DNA of 18,628 bases, taken from assembly GCA_050014415.1 (NCBI GenBank), contig JBEKDJ010000062.1:1-18628 (forward strand), read 5' to 3'. The position numbers and the translations under genes were made by a program. Under the pieces are notes generated by a model. The model made no database searches, was not told where the DNA came from, and was given only the letters and a program-made list of their open reading frames with translations. This document shows positions 8,701-15,819 of this stretch, piece after piece (position 1 is the first letter of the stretch; each line of letters begins with the position of its first letter). This stretch comes from JBEKDJ01 sp050014415 (GTDB lineage: Bacteria; Desulfobacterota; BSN033; UBA1163).

Positions 8701-9903
8701 CAGCATCTTCTTGGCACTCTTGATCGTGGTGACCAAGCCTTTCTCCTCCAGCCGGTGGTAGATGAAGGGCTTAAACAGTTCGAGGGCCATCTTCTTCGGA
8801 AGTCCACACTGATGCAGTTTTAATTCCGGACCGACGACGATCACAGAACGACCGGAATAGTCCACCCGCTTTCCCAAGAGGTTCTGGCGGAAACGCCCTT
8901 GCTTCCCCCTGAGCATATCGCTTAAGGACTTGAGGGGTTTCTTATTCGCCCCCAAAATCGCCCTTCCTCTCTTCCCATTATCGAACAGGGCATCCACTGC
9001 TTCCTGAAGCATTCGCTTCTCATTGCGGATGATGATCTCCGGTGCACTGAGTTCCAGAAGTCGTTTGAGGCGGTTGTTCCGATTGATCACTCTCCGATAA
9101 AGATCGTTGAGATCCGAGGTCGCAAACCGACCTCCATCCAAGGGCACAAGAGGTCGAAGATCGGGTGGAATGACCGGGACGACCTCTAAGATCATCCACT
9201 CTGGTTTGTTTCCTGACTCCAGGAAGGATTCGATAATCTTTAATCGTTTCGCCAACCGTTTCTTCTTCGCCTCTGAACTGGTCTCTTTCATCTCCGCCCT
9301 GAGCTTCTGCGAAAGCTCCTTTACGTTGGTGTTTCTCATCAGTGTCCGAATGGCATCGGCTCCCTGGGACACCACAAATGCATCTCCATACTTCTCCTTC
9401 GCCTCTCGGTATCGCTCTTCAGAAAGAATCTCGCCCTTCTTCAAGGGTGTTTCCTTTCCGTCAAGCACAAGGTAGGCCTCGAAATAGAGGATGCGTTCTA
9501 ACTCTCTTATCGTCATATCCGACAGAATACCGATCTTACTCGGGATGCTTTTGAGAAACCAGATATGGGCCACGGGCGTGGCCAATCGAATATGTCCCAT
9601 CCTCTCCCGGCGCACCTTGGATTGAATGACCTCCACCCCACACTTCTCGCAGACAATGCCTCGATGTTTCATCCGCTTATATTTCCCGCAATTGCACTCA
9701 TAATCTTTGGTGGGTCCGAAGATCTTGGCACAGAAGAGTCCATCTTTCTCCGGCTTAAAGGTCCTGTAATTAATGGTCTCTGGCTTCTTTACTTCTCCGT
9801 GTGACCACGACTCAATCTTTTCTGGAGAGGCGATGGAGATACGGATGGCATTAAAACTGATCGGGCTTTTCCCCTTCTCATAAAATGACAGATAGTCTTC
9901 CAA
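5779..9903 (-). CDS. rpoC: DNA-directed RNA polymerase subunit beta'
   Basis: A full-length 1374-residue beta' subunit, which with beta forms the active centre of RNA polymerase. The catalytic motif NADFDGDQM places the magnesium ligands at Asp460, Asp462 and Asp464, the same numbers as in E. coli. The N-terminal zinc site is Cys70, Cys72, Cys85 and Cys88. The second zinc site includes [11 protein letters not shown]. The trigger loop region ([20 protein letters not shown]) is intact, and a proteobacterial-type insertion lies between the trigger helices and [10 protein letters not shown]. The start is TTG at 9903: AAAGGAGG lies at about 9910-9917 with 6-7 nt spacing, and the family-typical N-terminus begins immediately. 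It follows rpoB after a 79-nt spacer filled by a palindrome, and a strong terminator follows. The usual downstream partners rpsL, rpsG and fusA are not next to it. Confidence 0.98.
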   Translation of the reverse strand: [1374 protein letters not shown]

Positions 9904-9927
9904 GGTATTCCTCCTTTTTTATCGTAG

Positions 9928-9983
9928 GTGGAGAGTGGAGGGTGGAATGTGGTTTAAACCACTTTCCACCCTCCACTTCCCAT
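9928..9983. repeat. Heptad-periodic palindrome between rpoB and rpoC
   Basis: Eight consecutive 7-mers fill this stretch. Four of the type GTGGARR/GTGGNNN (9928-9955) are followed by four of the complementary type NNNCCAC (9956-9983). The whole is a palindrome centred between 9955 and 9956: positions 9934-9955 pair with 9956-9977 with one mismatch (9948/9963). It overlaps the rpoB stop codon at 9983 by one base and ends about 11 bases from the rpoC ribosome binding site. Related heptad repeats occur at 15186-15251 and 18123-18143. In the mRNA it would form a long hairpin, possibly a processing or stability element; there is no T-run. Confidence 0.85.
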
Positions 9984-12900
9984 TAGAGTTCTTCCCTTTT
10001 CTCTTCTATCAATTCAGTATCCAGACATAGGCTCTGGAGCTCCTTGACCAAGACGTTGAAGGACTCCGGAAGCCCGGGCTCCAAAGTATGCTCCCCTTTG
10101 ACAATCGCCTCATAGACTCGAGTCCTCCCAGCCACATCGTCGGATTTCACCGTCAAGAATTCCTGGAGAGAGTGAGCCGCGCCATAGGCCTCCAATGCCC
10201 ACACTTCCATCTCCCCTAGACGTTGACCACCGAACTGTGCTTTTCCTCCCAAGGGTTGTTGGGTGACCAAGGAATAAGGCCCGATGGACCGCGCGTGGAT
10301 CTTGTCATCCACGAGGTGATGTAATTTGAGGAGATACATGTAACCTAACGTTACCTTCTGGTGGAAAGGCTCTCCGGTCCTCCCGTCGTAGAGGATGGTT
10401 TGCCCTGAGATCGGAAGGTCCGCCTTCTTCAAAAGGTCTTTAATCTCCTCTTCTGTAGCCCCATCGAACACGGGGACAGAGACGAAGATCCCCTGGCCTA
10501 ATTTCCGAGCCAATTCCGTGACCTCTTCATCCGTTGCCTGATCCAGGTATTCATTCACCTCTTTTGAAGAATAGATCTCTCTGATCCTTCTCCGGAGCAA
10601 TTTTGGATTGAAGTGCTTCTGCAAATACTCCTCGATCTTCCATCCCAGCCCTTTGGCTGCCCACCCCAGGTGGGTCTCCAAGATTTGTCCCACATTCATT
10701 CGCGAGGGAACCCCGAGAGGGTTGAGGATGATGTCGACCGGCGTCCCATCTTCCGTATAAGGTATGTCCTCTTCGGGAAGGATCCGCGAGATGATCCCCT
10801 TGTTCCCATGACGTCCGGACATCTTATCACCCACAGAAAGTTTCCGTTTCATGGTGATGTAAACCTTAACGGTTTTGATCACGCCCGGAGCCAGTTCATC
10901 TCCTCTCTTCAGTTTGGCCAGCTTATCTGCGAAGACTCCCTTCACCACATTGATCTGAAGCTCCGCATGGTCGAGGAATCGGTGCACTTCAGGGAGAACC
11001 CTCTTCCCCTCCAATATGTTAATTTCCTTCAGACGGTCGAAGGGAATGGCAAAGAGATGCTCCTGCTTGATCCGATCCTTCGCTTCCAGATAGACCTTGT
11101 TTCTCTTCTCATCGGCGATTCGTTGGGCAGCCCGCTTACCGATGAGATATTTTCCGATCTTTCTTCGCGTGCTGTTCTGGATGATCCGGATCTCATCTGC
11201 TTGGTTCTTCAACAGCCTCGCCTTCTCCTGATCTTCGATGGCCTTTGCCCTTTCATCCCTCTCCTGCCCTTTGCGGGAGAAGACTTTTGCATCGATCACG
11301 ATCCCTTCAATCCCATGAGGGACCCTGAGCGAAGTATCCCGGACGTCTCCTGCCTTTTCACCAAAAATTGCCCGAAGCAGCTTCTCCTCCGGAGAGAGTT
11401 GGGTTTCCCCTTTCGGAGTCACTTTGCCAACGAGAATGTCGCCAGCCCTGACCTCTGCACCAATGCGGATGATACCACTCTCATCCAAATCCTTCAGTGC
11501 CTCCTCCCCGACATTGGGGATGTCGCAGGTGATCTCTTCTTTTCCCAGCTTGGTATCCCGAGCCATACACTCCATTTCTTCGATATGGATCGATGTGTAG
11601 GTGTCTTCTTTTAACAGTTTCTCGCTGATGAGGATCGAATCTTCAAAGTTATACCCTCCCCAGGGCATGAAGGCGACGAGAACATTCCTTCCTAGGGCCA
11701 ACTCCCCCATATCTGTCGCTGGTCCATCAGCAATCACCTCACCCTTCCTGACCCGCTCCCCAACACGGACGATCGGTCTTTGATTGATACAGGTATTCTG
11801 GTTGGACCGTTTGTACTTGATCAGGGTGTAAATATCGACTCCAGGATCACTCTCTTTATGACCATCCTCGTCTGCACTGATGACGATCCTGGAGGCATCA
11901 ACGTCTTCGACGATTCCGTCCCTTCTGGCAACCACTGTCACTCCAGAATCCCTCGCCACAATGTCCTCCATACCGGTACCGACCAGAGGTGCATCTGTCC
12001 TCAAAAGGGGAACGGCCTGCCGTTGCATGTTCGATCCCATCAAAGCTCGGTTGGCGTCATCGTTCTCCAGAAAGGGGACGAGGGCAGTGGCCACACTGAC
12101 CAACTGTTTGGGGGAAACATCCATATATCGAATTTCCTCCGGTTTCACCATCACAAATTCGCCTCCTCTTCGTGCGGAGACAAAGGGAACAGCGAATCTG
12201 CCCTCCCGATCCAGGGGAACATTTGCTTGGGCAATGGCAGGTTTTTGCCCATCGATCTCTTCCTCTTCATCGAGCGCAAAGAGGTATCGGATGTTATTGG
12301 TCACCTTTCCATTGACCACTTCCCGATAGGGGGTCTCGATGAATCCATAGTCGTTCACACGGGCATAGGTGCTGAGTGAGGTGATCAAACCGATATTGGG
12401 ACCCTCAGGGGTCTCGATGGGACAGATCCGACCATAATGAGTGGGGTGGACATCCCTCACCTCAAACCCTGCCCTCTCCCGGGTGAGCCCTCCTGGACCC
12501 AATGCGGAGAGTCGACGCTTGTGAGTGATCTCAGAGAGAGGGTTCGTCTGATCCATGAATTGTGAAAGTTGACTGGAGCCGAAAAACTCTTTGATCACAG
12601 CGGAAAGGGGTTTTGAGTTGATCAGGTCATGGGGCATCAGGGTCTCCACGTCTTGAAGGCTCATTCGCTCCTTGATTGCCCTTTCGATCCTCACCAGCCC
12701 AATGTGGTATTGATTCTCCAGTAACTCTCCGACGGTCCTCACCCGACGGTTTCCCAGGTGGTCGATATCGTCTACCGCGCCTTGGCCATCCTTCAATCTG
12801 ATCAAGTATTTTACGACCTCAAGAATATCTCTTCTCCTCAGGGTCGTCTTCTCATCCTCAAGGACTTTTCGGATCCTCCCTTGAACATCGTCGGTGATGG

Positions 12901-14446
12901 TTCCATCCTTGAAAGAGGGCATCAGCCCGATAGGATGAAGGATCTTCGCCACCCGTTGAATCTCATCGGTCATCTCTGGAGTGGCGATGGCTTCATCAAA
13001 ATCGAGCCATCCTCCCAAGATCTGGTCGACCAGTTCTCTCCCACCTACATAGGTCGCTCCAGCTTCCAAAGCCTCTTTCTTCCATCTCTGGGTGAAGACC
13101 AAAACTCTGGGAGGATTGCCTTTCAAGTCGAGCTTGTGGTTCAACTTCATCCTGCCCACTTTTGAGAGGTCGTAACGCTCTGGATTGAAAAAGAGATTGT
13201 AGAAGAGACCCGTCGCCGTTTCAACGGTGGGAGGATCTCCTGGCCGGAGCCTCTTGTAGATGTCGATCAGAGCCCTTTCGGTCTCTTTCTCCCGTATGGA
13301 CTTCCCCGGTTCGAGAACGGATAATTTGTCCCTTTCCTCACGGCTCAACTCAATCTTGTCAATGACCAATGTATCCCGCAGCGAAGAGCTGACGTTGATG
13401 TTATCGATGAAGAGGATCTCGAACTCCGCGATCTCCCTTTCTTTCGCTTCGTCGAGGAGTTTTTCCGTGATCTCTTCATTGGCCTCGGCGATCACTTCCC
13501 CCGTCTGAGCGTCAACGATATCCTTTGCCAGGTATCGTCCGATCAGATCCCGTGTCTCGATCACGATCATATTGATCTTGGCCAACTCCAATTTTCTGAA
13601 GGCCTCTTCAGTAATTCGGCGATGTTTCTTCAGGATCAACTTATGGGTTTCTGGATCTAAGATGTCGGAGGTGGCCTTCTGGCCGACCAATACGTCTCGA
13701 GAGATCTCTTTAAAGAATTTCCCTTTCCGAATAAGGACCTTCTCCTTGTGGTAGAAATAGTCGAGAAGCTCCTCACCCGTGTATTTAAGGGCCCGGAGGA
13801 GGACGGTGACGGGGATTTTTCGACGTCGGTCGATTCGAACATATAAGAGGTCTTTCTGATCAAATTCGAAATCGATCCAAGATCCACGATAAGGAATGAT
13901 GCGTGCGTAGTAAAAGAGTTTGCCTCCCGTATGGGGTTTGATTTGGTCCTGATCAAAAAAGACGCCAGGGGAGCGATGGAGCTGGCTGACGATCACCCGT
14001 TCCGTCCCATTGATAATGAATGTCCCATTCTCGGTCATAAGAGGGATTTCGCCAAAATAGACTTCCTGCTCCTTCACCGCCTTGATACTCTTGGCTCGGG
14101 TCTCCTCGTTCACATCCCATACGACTAACCGAACCGTCACCTTAATCGGCGCGGCATACGTCATGCCCCTGAGCAGACACTCATCCACGTCATATTTGGG
14201 CTCGGTCAGGCGGTAACTGACAAATTCGAGTGAAGCGGTCTCGTAAAAATCCTTGATGGGGAAGACAGTCTTAAAGACTGCTTGAAGCCCACTGGGTTCC
14301 CGTTTTTCCAAATCCATATCTGACTGAAGAAACTTCTCGTAAGATTTCTTCTGGATGTCGATGAGATTCGAGATTTCTAAGACTTCCTTGATCTTCGAGA
14401 AGTTCTTACGGTACCTTCTGTAAATCGGCATTGAACTGGCCATCAT
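9983..14446 (-). CDS. rpoB: DNA-directed RNA polymerase subunit beta, with an L1-like insertion
   Basis: A complete beta subunit of 1487 residues; E. coli RpoB has 1342 and other delta-proteobacterial ones are usually near 1370. The family landmarks are all present: the N-terminal protrusion/lobe with ENGTFIINGTERVIVSQL, an SI1-type insert after the RRRKIPV segment, and the rifampicin region FGSSQLSQFMDQ (Asp632 equals E. coli Asp516). His and Ser are also present there, in the THKRRLSALGPGG segment, so it looks rifampicin-sensitive. An SI2-type insert, KMSGRHGNKG, and the C-terminal clamp with FGGQRLGEMEVWALEAYGA follow. The excess length is explained by residues about 442-533, which resemble ribosomal protein L1 domain II (annotated separately). 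The start is drawn at ATG 14446, but GGAG lies only two bases before it, so the adjacent ATG at 14443 may be used. It lies between rplL and rpoC. Confidence 0.97.
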   Translation of the reverse strand: MMASSMPIYRRYRKNFSKIKEVLEISNLIDIQKKSYEKFLQSDMDLEKREPSGLQAVFKTVFPIKDFYETASLEFVSYRLTEPKYDVDECLLRGMTYAAPIKVTVRLVVWDVNEETRAKSIKAVKEQEVYFGEIPLMTENGTFIINGTERVIVSQLHRSPGVFFDQDQIKPHTGGKLFYYARIIPYRGSWIDFEFDQKDLLYVRIDRRRKIPVTVLLRALKYTGEELLDYFYHKEKVLIRKGKFFKEISRDVLVGQKATSDILDPETHKLILKKHRRITEEAFRKLELAKINMIVIETRDLIGRYLAKDIVDAQTGEVIAEANEEITEKLLDEAKEREIAEFEILFIDNINVSSSLRDTLVIDKIELSREERDKLSVLEPGKSIREKETERALIDIYKRLRPGDPPTVETATGLFYNLFFNPERYDLSKVGRMKLNHKLDLKGNPPRVLVFTQRWKKEALEAGATYVGGRELVDQILGGWLDFDEAIATPEMTDEIQRVAKILHPIGLMPSFKDGTITDDVQGRIRKVLEDEKTTLRRRDILEVVKYLIRLKDGQGAVDDIDHLGNRRVRTVGELLENQYHIGLVRIERAIKERMSLQDVETLMPHDLINSKPLSAVIKEFFGSSQLSQFMDQTNPLSEITHKRRLSALGPGGLTRERAGFEVRDVHPTHYGRICPIETPEGPNIGLITSLSTYARVNDYGFIETPYREVVNGKVTNNIRYLFALDEEEEIDGQKPAIAQANVPLDREGRFAVPFVSARRGGEFVMVKPEEIRYMDVSPKQLVSVATALVPFLENDDANRALMGSNMQRQAVPLLRTDAPLVGTGMEDIVARDSGVTVVARRDGIVEDVDASRIVISADEDGHKESDPGVDIYTLIKYKRSNQNTCINQRPIVRVGERVRKGEVIADGPATDMGELALGRNVLVAFMPWGGYNFEDSILISEKLLKEDTYTSIHIEEMECMARDTKLGKEEITCDIPNVGEEALKDLDESGIIRIGAEVRAGDILVGKVTPKGETQLSPEEKLLRAIFGEKAGDVRDTSLRVPHGIEGIVIDAKVFSRKGQERDERAKAIEDQEKARLLKNQADEIRIIQNSTRRKIGKYLIGKRAAQRIADEKRNKVYLEAKDRIKQEHLFAIPFDRLKEINILEGKRVLPEVHRFLDHAELQINVVKGVFADKLAKLKRGDELAPGVIKTVKVYITMKRKLSVGDKMSGRHGNKGIISRILPEEDIPYTEDGTPVDIILNPLGVPSRMNVGQILETHLGWAAKGLGWKIEEYLQKHFNPKLLRRRIREIYSSKEVNEYLDQATDEEVTELARKLGQGIFVSVPVFDGATEEEIKDLLKKADLPISGQTILYDGRTGEPFHQKVTLGYMYLLKLHHLVDDKIHARSIGPYSLVTQQPLGGKAQFGGQRLGEMEVWALEAYGAAHSLQEFLTVKSDDVAGRTRVYEAIVKGEHTLEPGLPESFNVLVKELQSLCLDTELIEEKREEL
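12848..13126 (-). other. Ribosomal protein L1 domain II-like insertion within RpoB
   Basis: This part of rpoB encodes residues about 441-533, between GRMKLNHKLDL and TTLRRRDILEVVKYLI. In E. coli and other bacteria these two flanks are separated by only a short linker. The inserted segment contains the hallmarks of ribosomal protein L1: VLVF, KEALEAGA, YVGGRELV, GGWLDFDEAIATPEM and KILHPIGLMPSFK followed by GTIT. Aligned by hand with the L1 encoded at 15820-16524, about 43 of 79 positions are identical with a single one-residue gap. The matched part of L1 (about residues 73-152) is its domain II, the Rossmann-like lobe, not the main rRNA-binding domain I. The L1 core GPRGLMPNPK is changed to HPIGLMPSFK here. 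The reading frame is uninterrupted through the insertion. The function is unknown. Confidence 0.88.
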
Positions 14447-14540
14447 TACTCCTCTCCCTTAAATAGAAAATCCCTTCCCGTTCGGACTCCCACTCATGAT
14501 TCGCTTTGTCCTTCTGGGAAGAGACCACATTGTTCCTTAC

Positions 14541-14557
14541 CCCCGGTTTCGCCGGGG
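14541..14557. repeat. GC hairpin, 6-bp stem
   Basis: CCCCGG pairs with CCGGGG across a TTTCG loop (CGAAA on the operon strand). It is one of four small CCCG/CGGG palindromes in intergenic positions of this cluster. Confidence 0.6.
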
Positions 14558-14600
14558 AACTAAGCGGGTTTCTCACGAAATCCTAAATCTGGAAGTTGAT

Positions 14601-14616
14601 TCCCGACAAAGCGGGG
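14601..14616. repeat. REP-like small palindrome, copy A
   Basis: TCCCG-ACAAAG-CGGGG, with flanks TGAT before and CTCATTTGT after. The same layout recurs at 18338-18353 (TGAA before, CCAAATGT after), so the two look like copies of one short interspersed repeat rather than independent hairpins. Confidence 0.55.
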
Positions 14617-14770
14617 CTCATTTGTAAGGGGTAAGGCGCTAACGGTCAGTCCCGGCTGTAGTGGGATTGCGACTTACACCTCACGCTCTCCTGGGTTTTC
14701 GTGATCATTCTATGCAAGATTCGACTGGCAAAGTCATCAGGTAAAGGCCCAAACACTTCTGGCGTTTCCC

Positions 14771-15160
14771 CTACTTCACTTCCGCCGTTCCCCCAGCCTC
14801 TTCGATCTTCTTCTTCATCGTGGCCGCTTCTTCCTTTGAAACGCCTTCTTTTACAGGCTTGGGGACACCCTCGACCAGGTCTTTGGCTTCTTTCAAGCCT
14901 AGGCCGGTCAGTTCTCTGACGACCTTGATCACTTGGATCTTCTTATCGCCGAACCCCTTCAGGATCACATCAAATTCTACCTTCTCTTCAGCAGGGGCGG
15001 TTTCTGCTCCAGCACCCATTCCTGGAGCTGGCATCCCAGCCATGGCCATAGGAACACCGGCCTTGATGCCCAGTTTTTCCTCGAGGGCCTTCACCAGATC
15101 GCGGGCCTCCAACAAAGTCAAACTGCTGATCTCTTCAGTCATCTTCTGAATATCTGCCAT
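14771..15160 (-). CDS. rplL: Ribosomal protein L7/L12
   Basis: A 129-residue stalk protein that recruits translation factors to the ribosome as dimers bound to L10. The N-terminal dimerisation helices (about 1-34, with LTLLEARDLVKALEEKLG) are followed by a flexible Ala/Gly/Met/Pro-rich hinge (about 35-58). The conserved C-terminal domain follows, with EFDVILKGFGDKKIQVIKVV and GLGLKEAKDLVEGVPKPVKE. The length is normal. The start at ATG 15160 is preceded by AGGAGGT with about nine bases between. It follows rplJ after a repeat-containing spacer and precedes rpoB, the standard order. Confidence 0.98.
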   Translation of the reverse strand: MADIQKMTEEISSLTLLEARDLVKALEEKLGIKAGVPMAMAGMPAPGMGAGAETAPAEEKVEFDVILKGFGDKKIQVIKVVRELTGLGLKEAKDLVEGVPKPVKEGVSKEEAATMKKKIEEAGGTAEVK

Positions 15161-15185
15161 TGAAGAAAACCTCCTGTCTCTATGA

Positions 15186-15251
15186 TTAGAAAGTGGAATG
15201 TAGAATGTGGAGAGCCGTTCTACCTTCCACCTATCTTCTACTTTCCACTCT
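15186..15251. repeat. Heptad-periodic inverted repeat spanning the rplJ stop
   Basis: The left arm (15186-15213) holds 7-mers of the type GTGGAAT and GTAGAAT. After a three-base centre, the right arm (15217-15251) holds the complementary type (CTTCCAC, CTACTTT). It belongs to the same family as 9928-9983. The right arm runs into rplJ, so the last codons of L10 (Val-Glu-Ser-Gly-Lys) and its TAG at 15238-15240 are written in repeat sequence. Confidence 0.8.
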
Positions 15252-15777
15252 CGACACTTGAAGTTGCCAGTTGATCCGTCCGGGCCTGGATCGCATTGAC
15301 GACTTGTTGGAGCACGCCGAGAAGAACTCCTGCCAGCTCGATACCGGGCGTCTGTATTCCTCCCAAGATCTGTGCCAGGAGAACCTCCCGGGAGGGCATG
15401 GAGGCCAAGGCTTTCACTTCCTCTGGAGGTGTCATCCTTCCTTCGATTACTCCGGCCTTGATTTCCAGCAAAGGTTGTGTTTTTTGGAAGTCTGATAAGA
15501 TCTTCGCGAGGGGAATCGGATCTCCATATGAGACGGCGACAGCCGTGGGTCCTTCAAAATATTCGCTCAATTTTTCCAGGTCTGTTCCCTTCGAGGCTAT
15601 TTTCATTAACGTATTCTTAACCACGTTGAAGGAAATCTTTTCCTCCCTCAGGCGTTGTCTTAGTTGATTCATCTGTTCGACATTGAGACCCCGGTAATTG
15701 GTCAGGACAACAGCCTTGAATCTCTCGACCTGCTGGTGTAGGTCTGATATGATCTGTTCTTTCTCTCTCCTATTCAA
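15238..15777 (-). CDS. rplJ: Ribosomal protein L10
   Basis: A 179-residue L10, the base of the L7/L12 stalk; it binds 23S rRNA with L11 and carries the L12 dimers on its C-terminal helix. Recognised by KEQIISDLHQQVERFKAVVL, NYRGLNVEQMNQLRQRLRE and VVKNTLMKIA, with the GPTAVAVSYGDP segment near residue 85. The C-terminal helix (GIELAGVLLGVLQQVVNAI) binds L12. The start is TTG at 15777: a strong AGGAGGT lies eight bases upstream and no in-frame ATG occurs near. The C-terminus is a little longer than in E. coli (165 aa), and its last residues lie in a heptad repeat. Only 42 bp separate it from rplA, too little for a classical L10-binding leader. Confidence 0.97.
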   Translation of the reverse strand: MNRREKEQIISDLHQQVERFKAVVLTNYRGLNVEQMNQLRQRLREEKISFNVVKNTLMKIASKGTDLEKLSEYFEGPTAVAVSYGDPIPLAKILSDFQKTQPLLEIKAGVIEGRMTPPEEVKALASMPSREVLLAQILGGIQTPGIELAGVLLGVLQQVVNAIQARTDQLATSSVESGK

Positions 15778-15819
15778 TGTCCCTGACCTCCTCGATGAAA
15801 TGTGATGGTGTGCGCTTTC

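Larger units (their letters stand above)
14447..14770. other. rplL-rpoB spacer with several hairpins
   Basis: A 324-bp non-coding spacer, in the position where E. coli has its L12-beta attenuator and RNase III site. Local hairpins are CCCCGG-TTTCG-CCGGGG (14541-14557), CCCG-acaaag-CGGG (14602-14615) and TCCC/GGGA (14650-14666). A longer pairing joins CCTTACCCC (14535-14543) to GGGGTAAGG (14628-14636). It overlaps the first hairpin, so the two folds exclude each other. No T-run follows on the minus strand, so a simple intrinsic terminator is not seen. The ribosome binding site of rpoB (GGGAGAGGAG) lies at its rpoB end. Confidence 0.55.
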
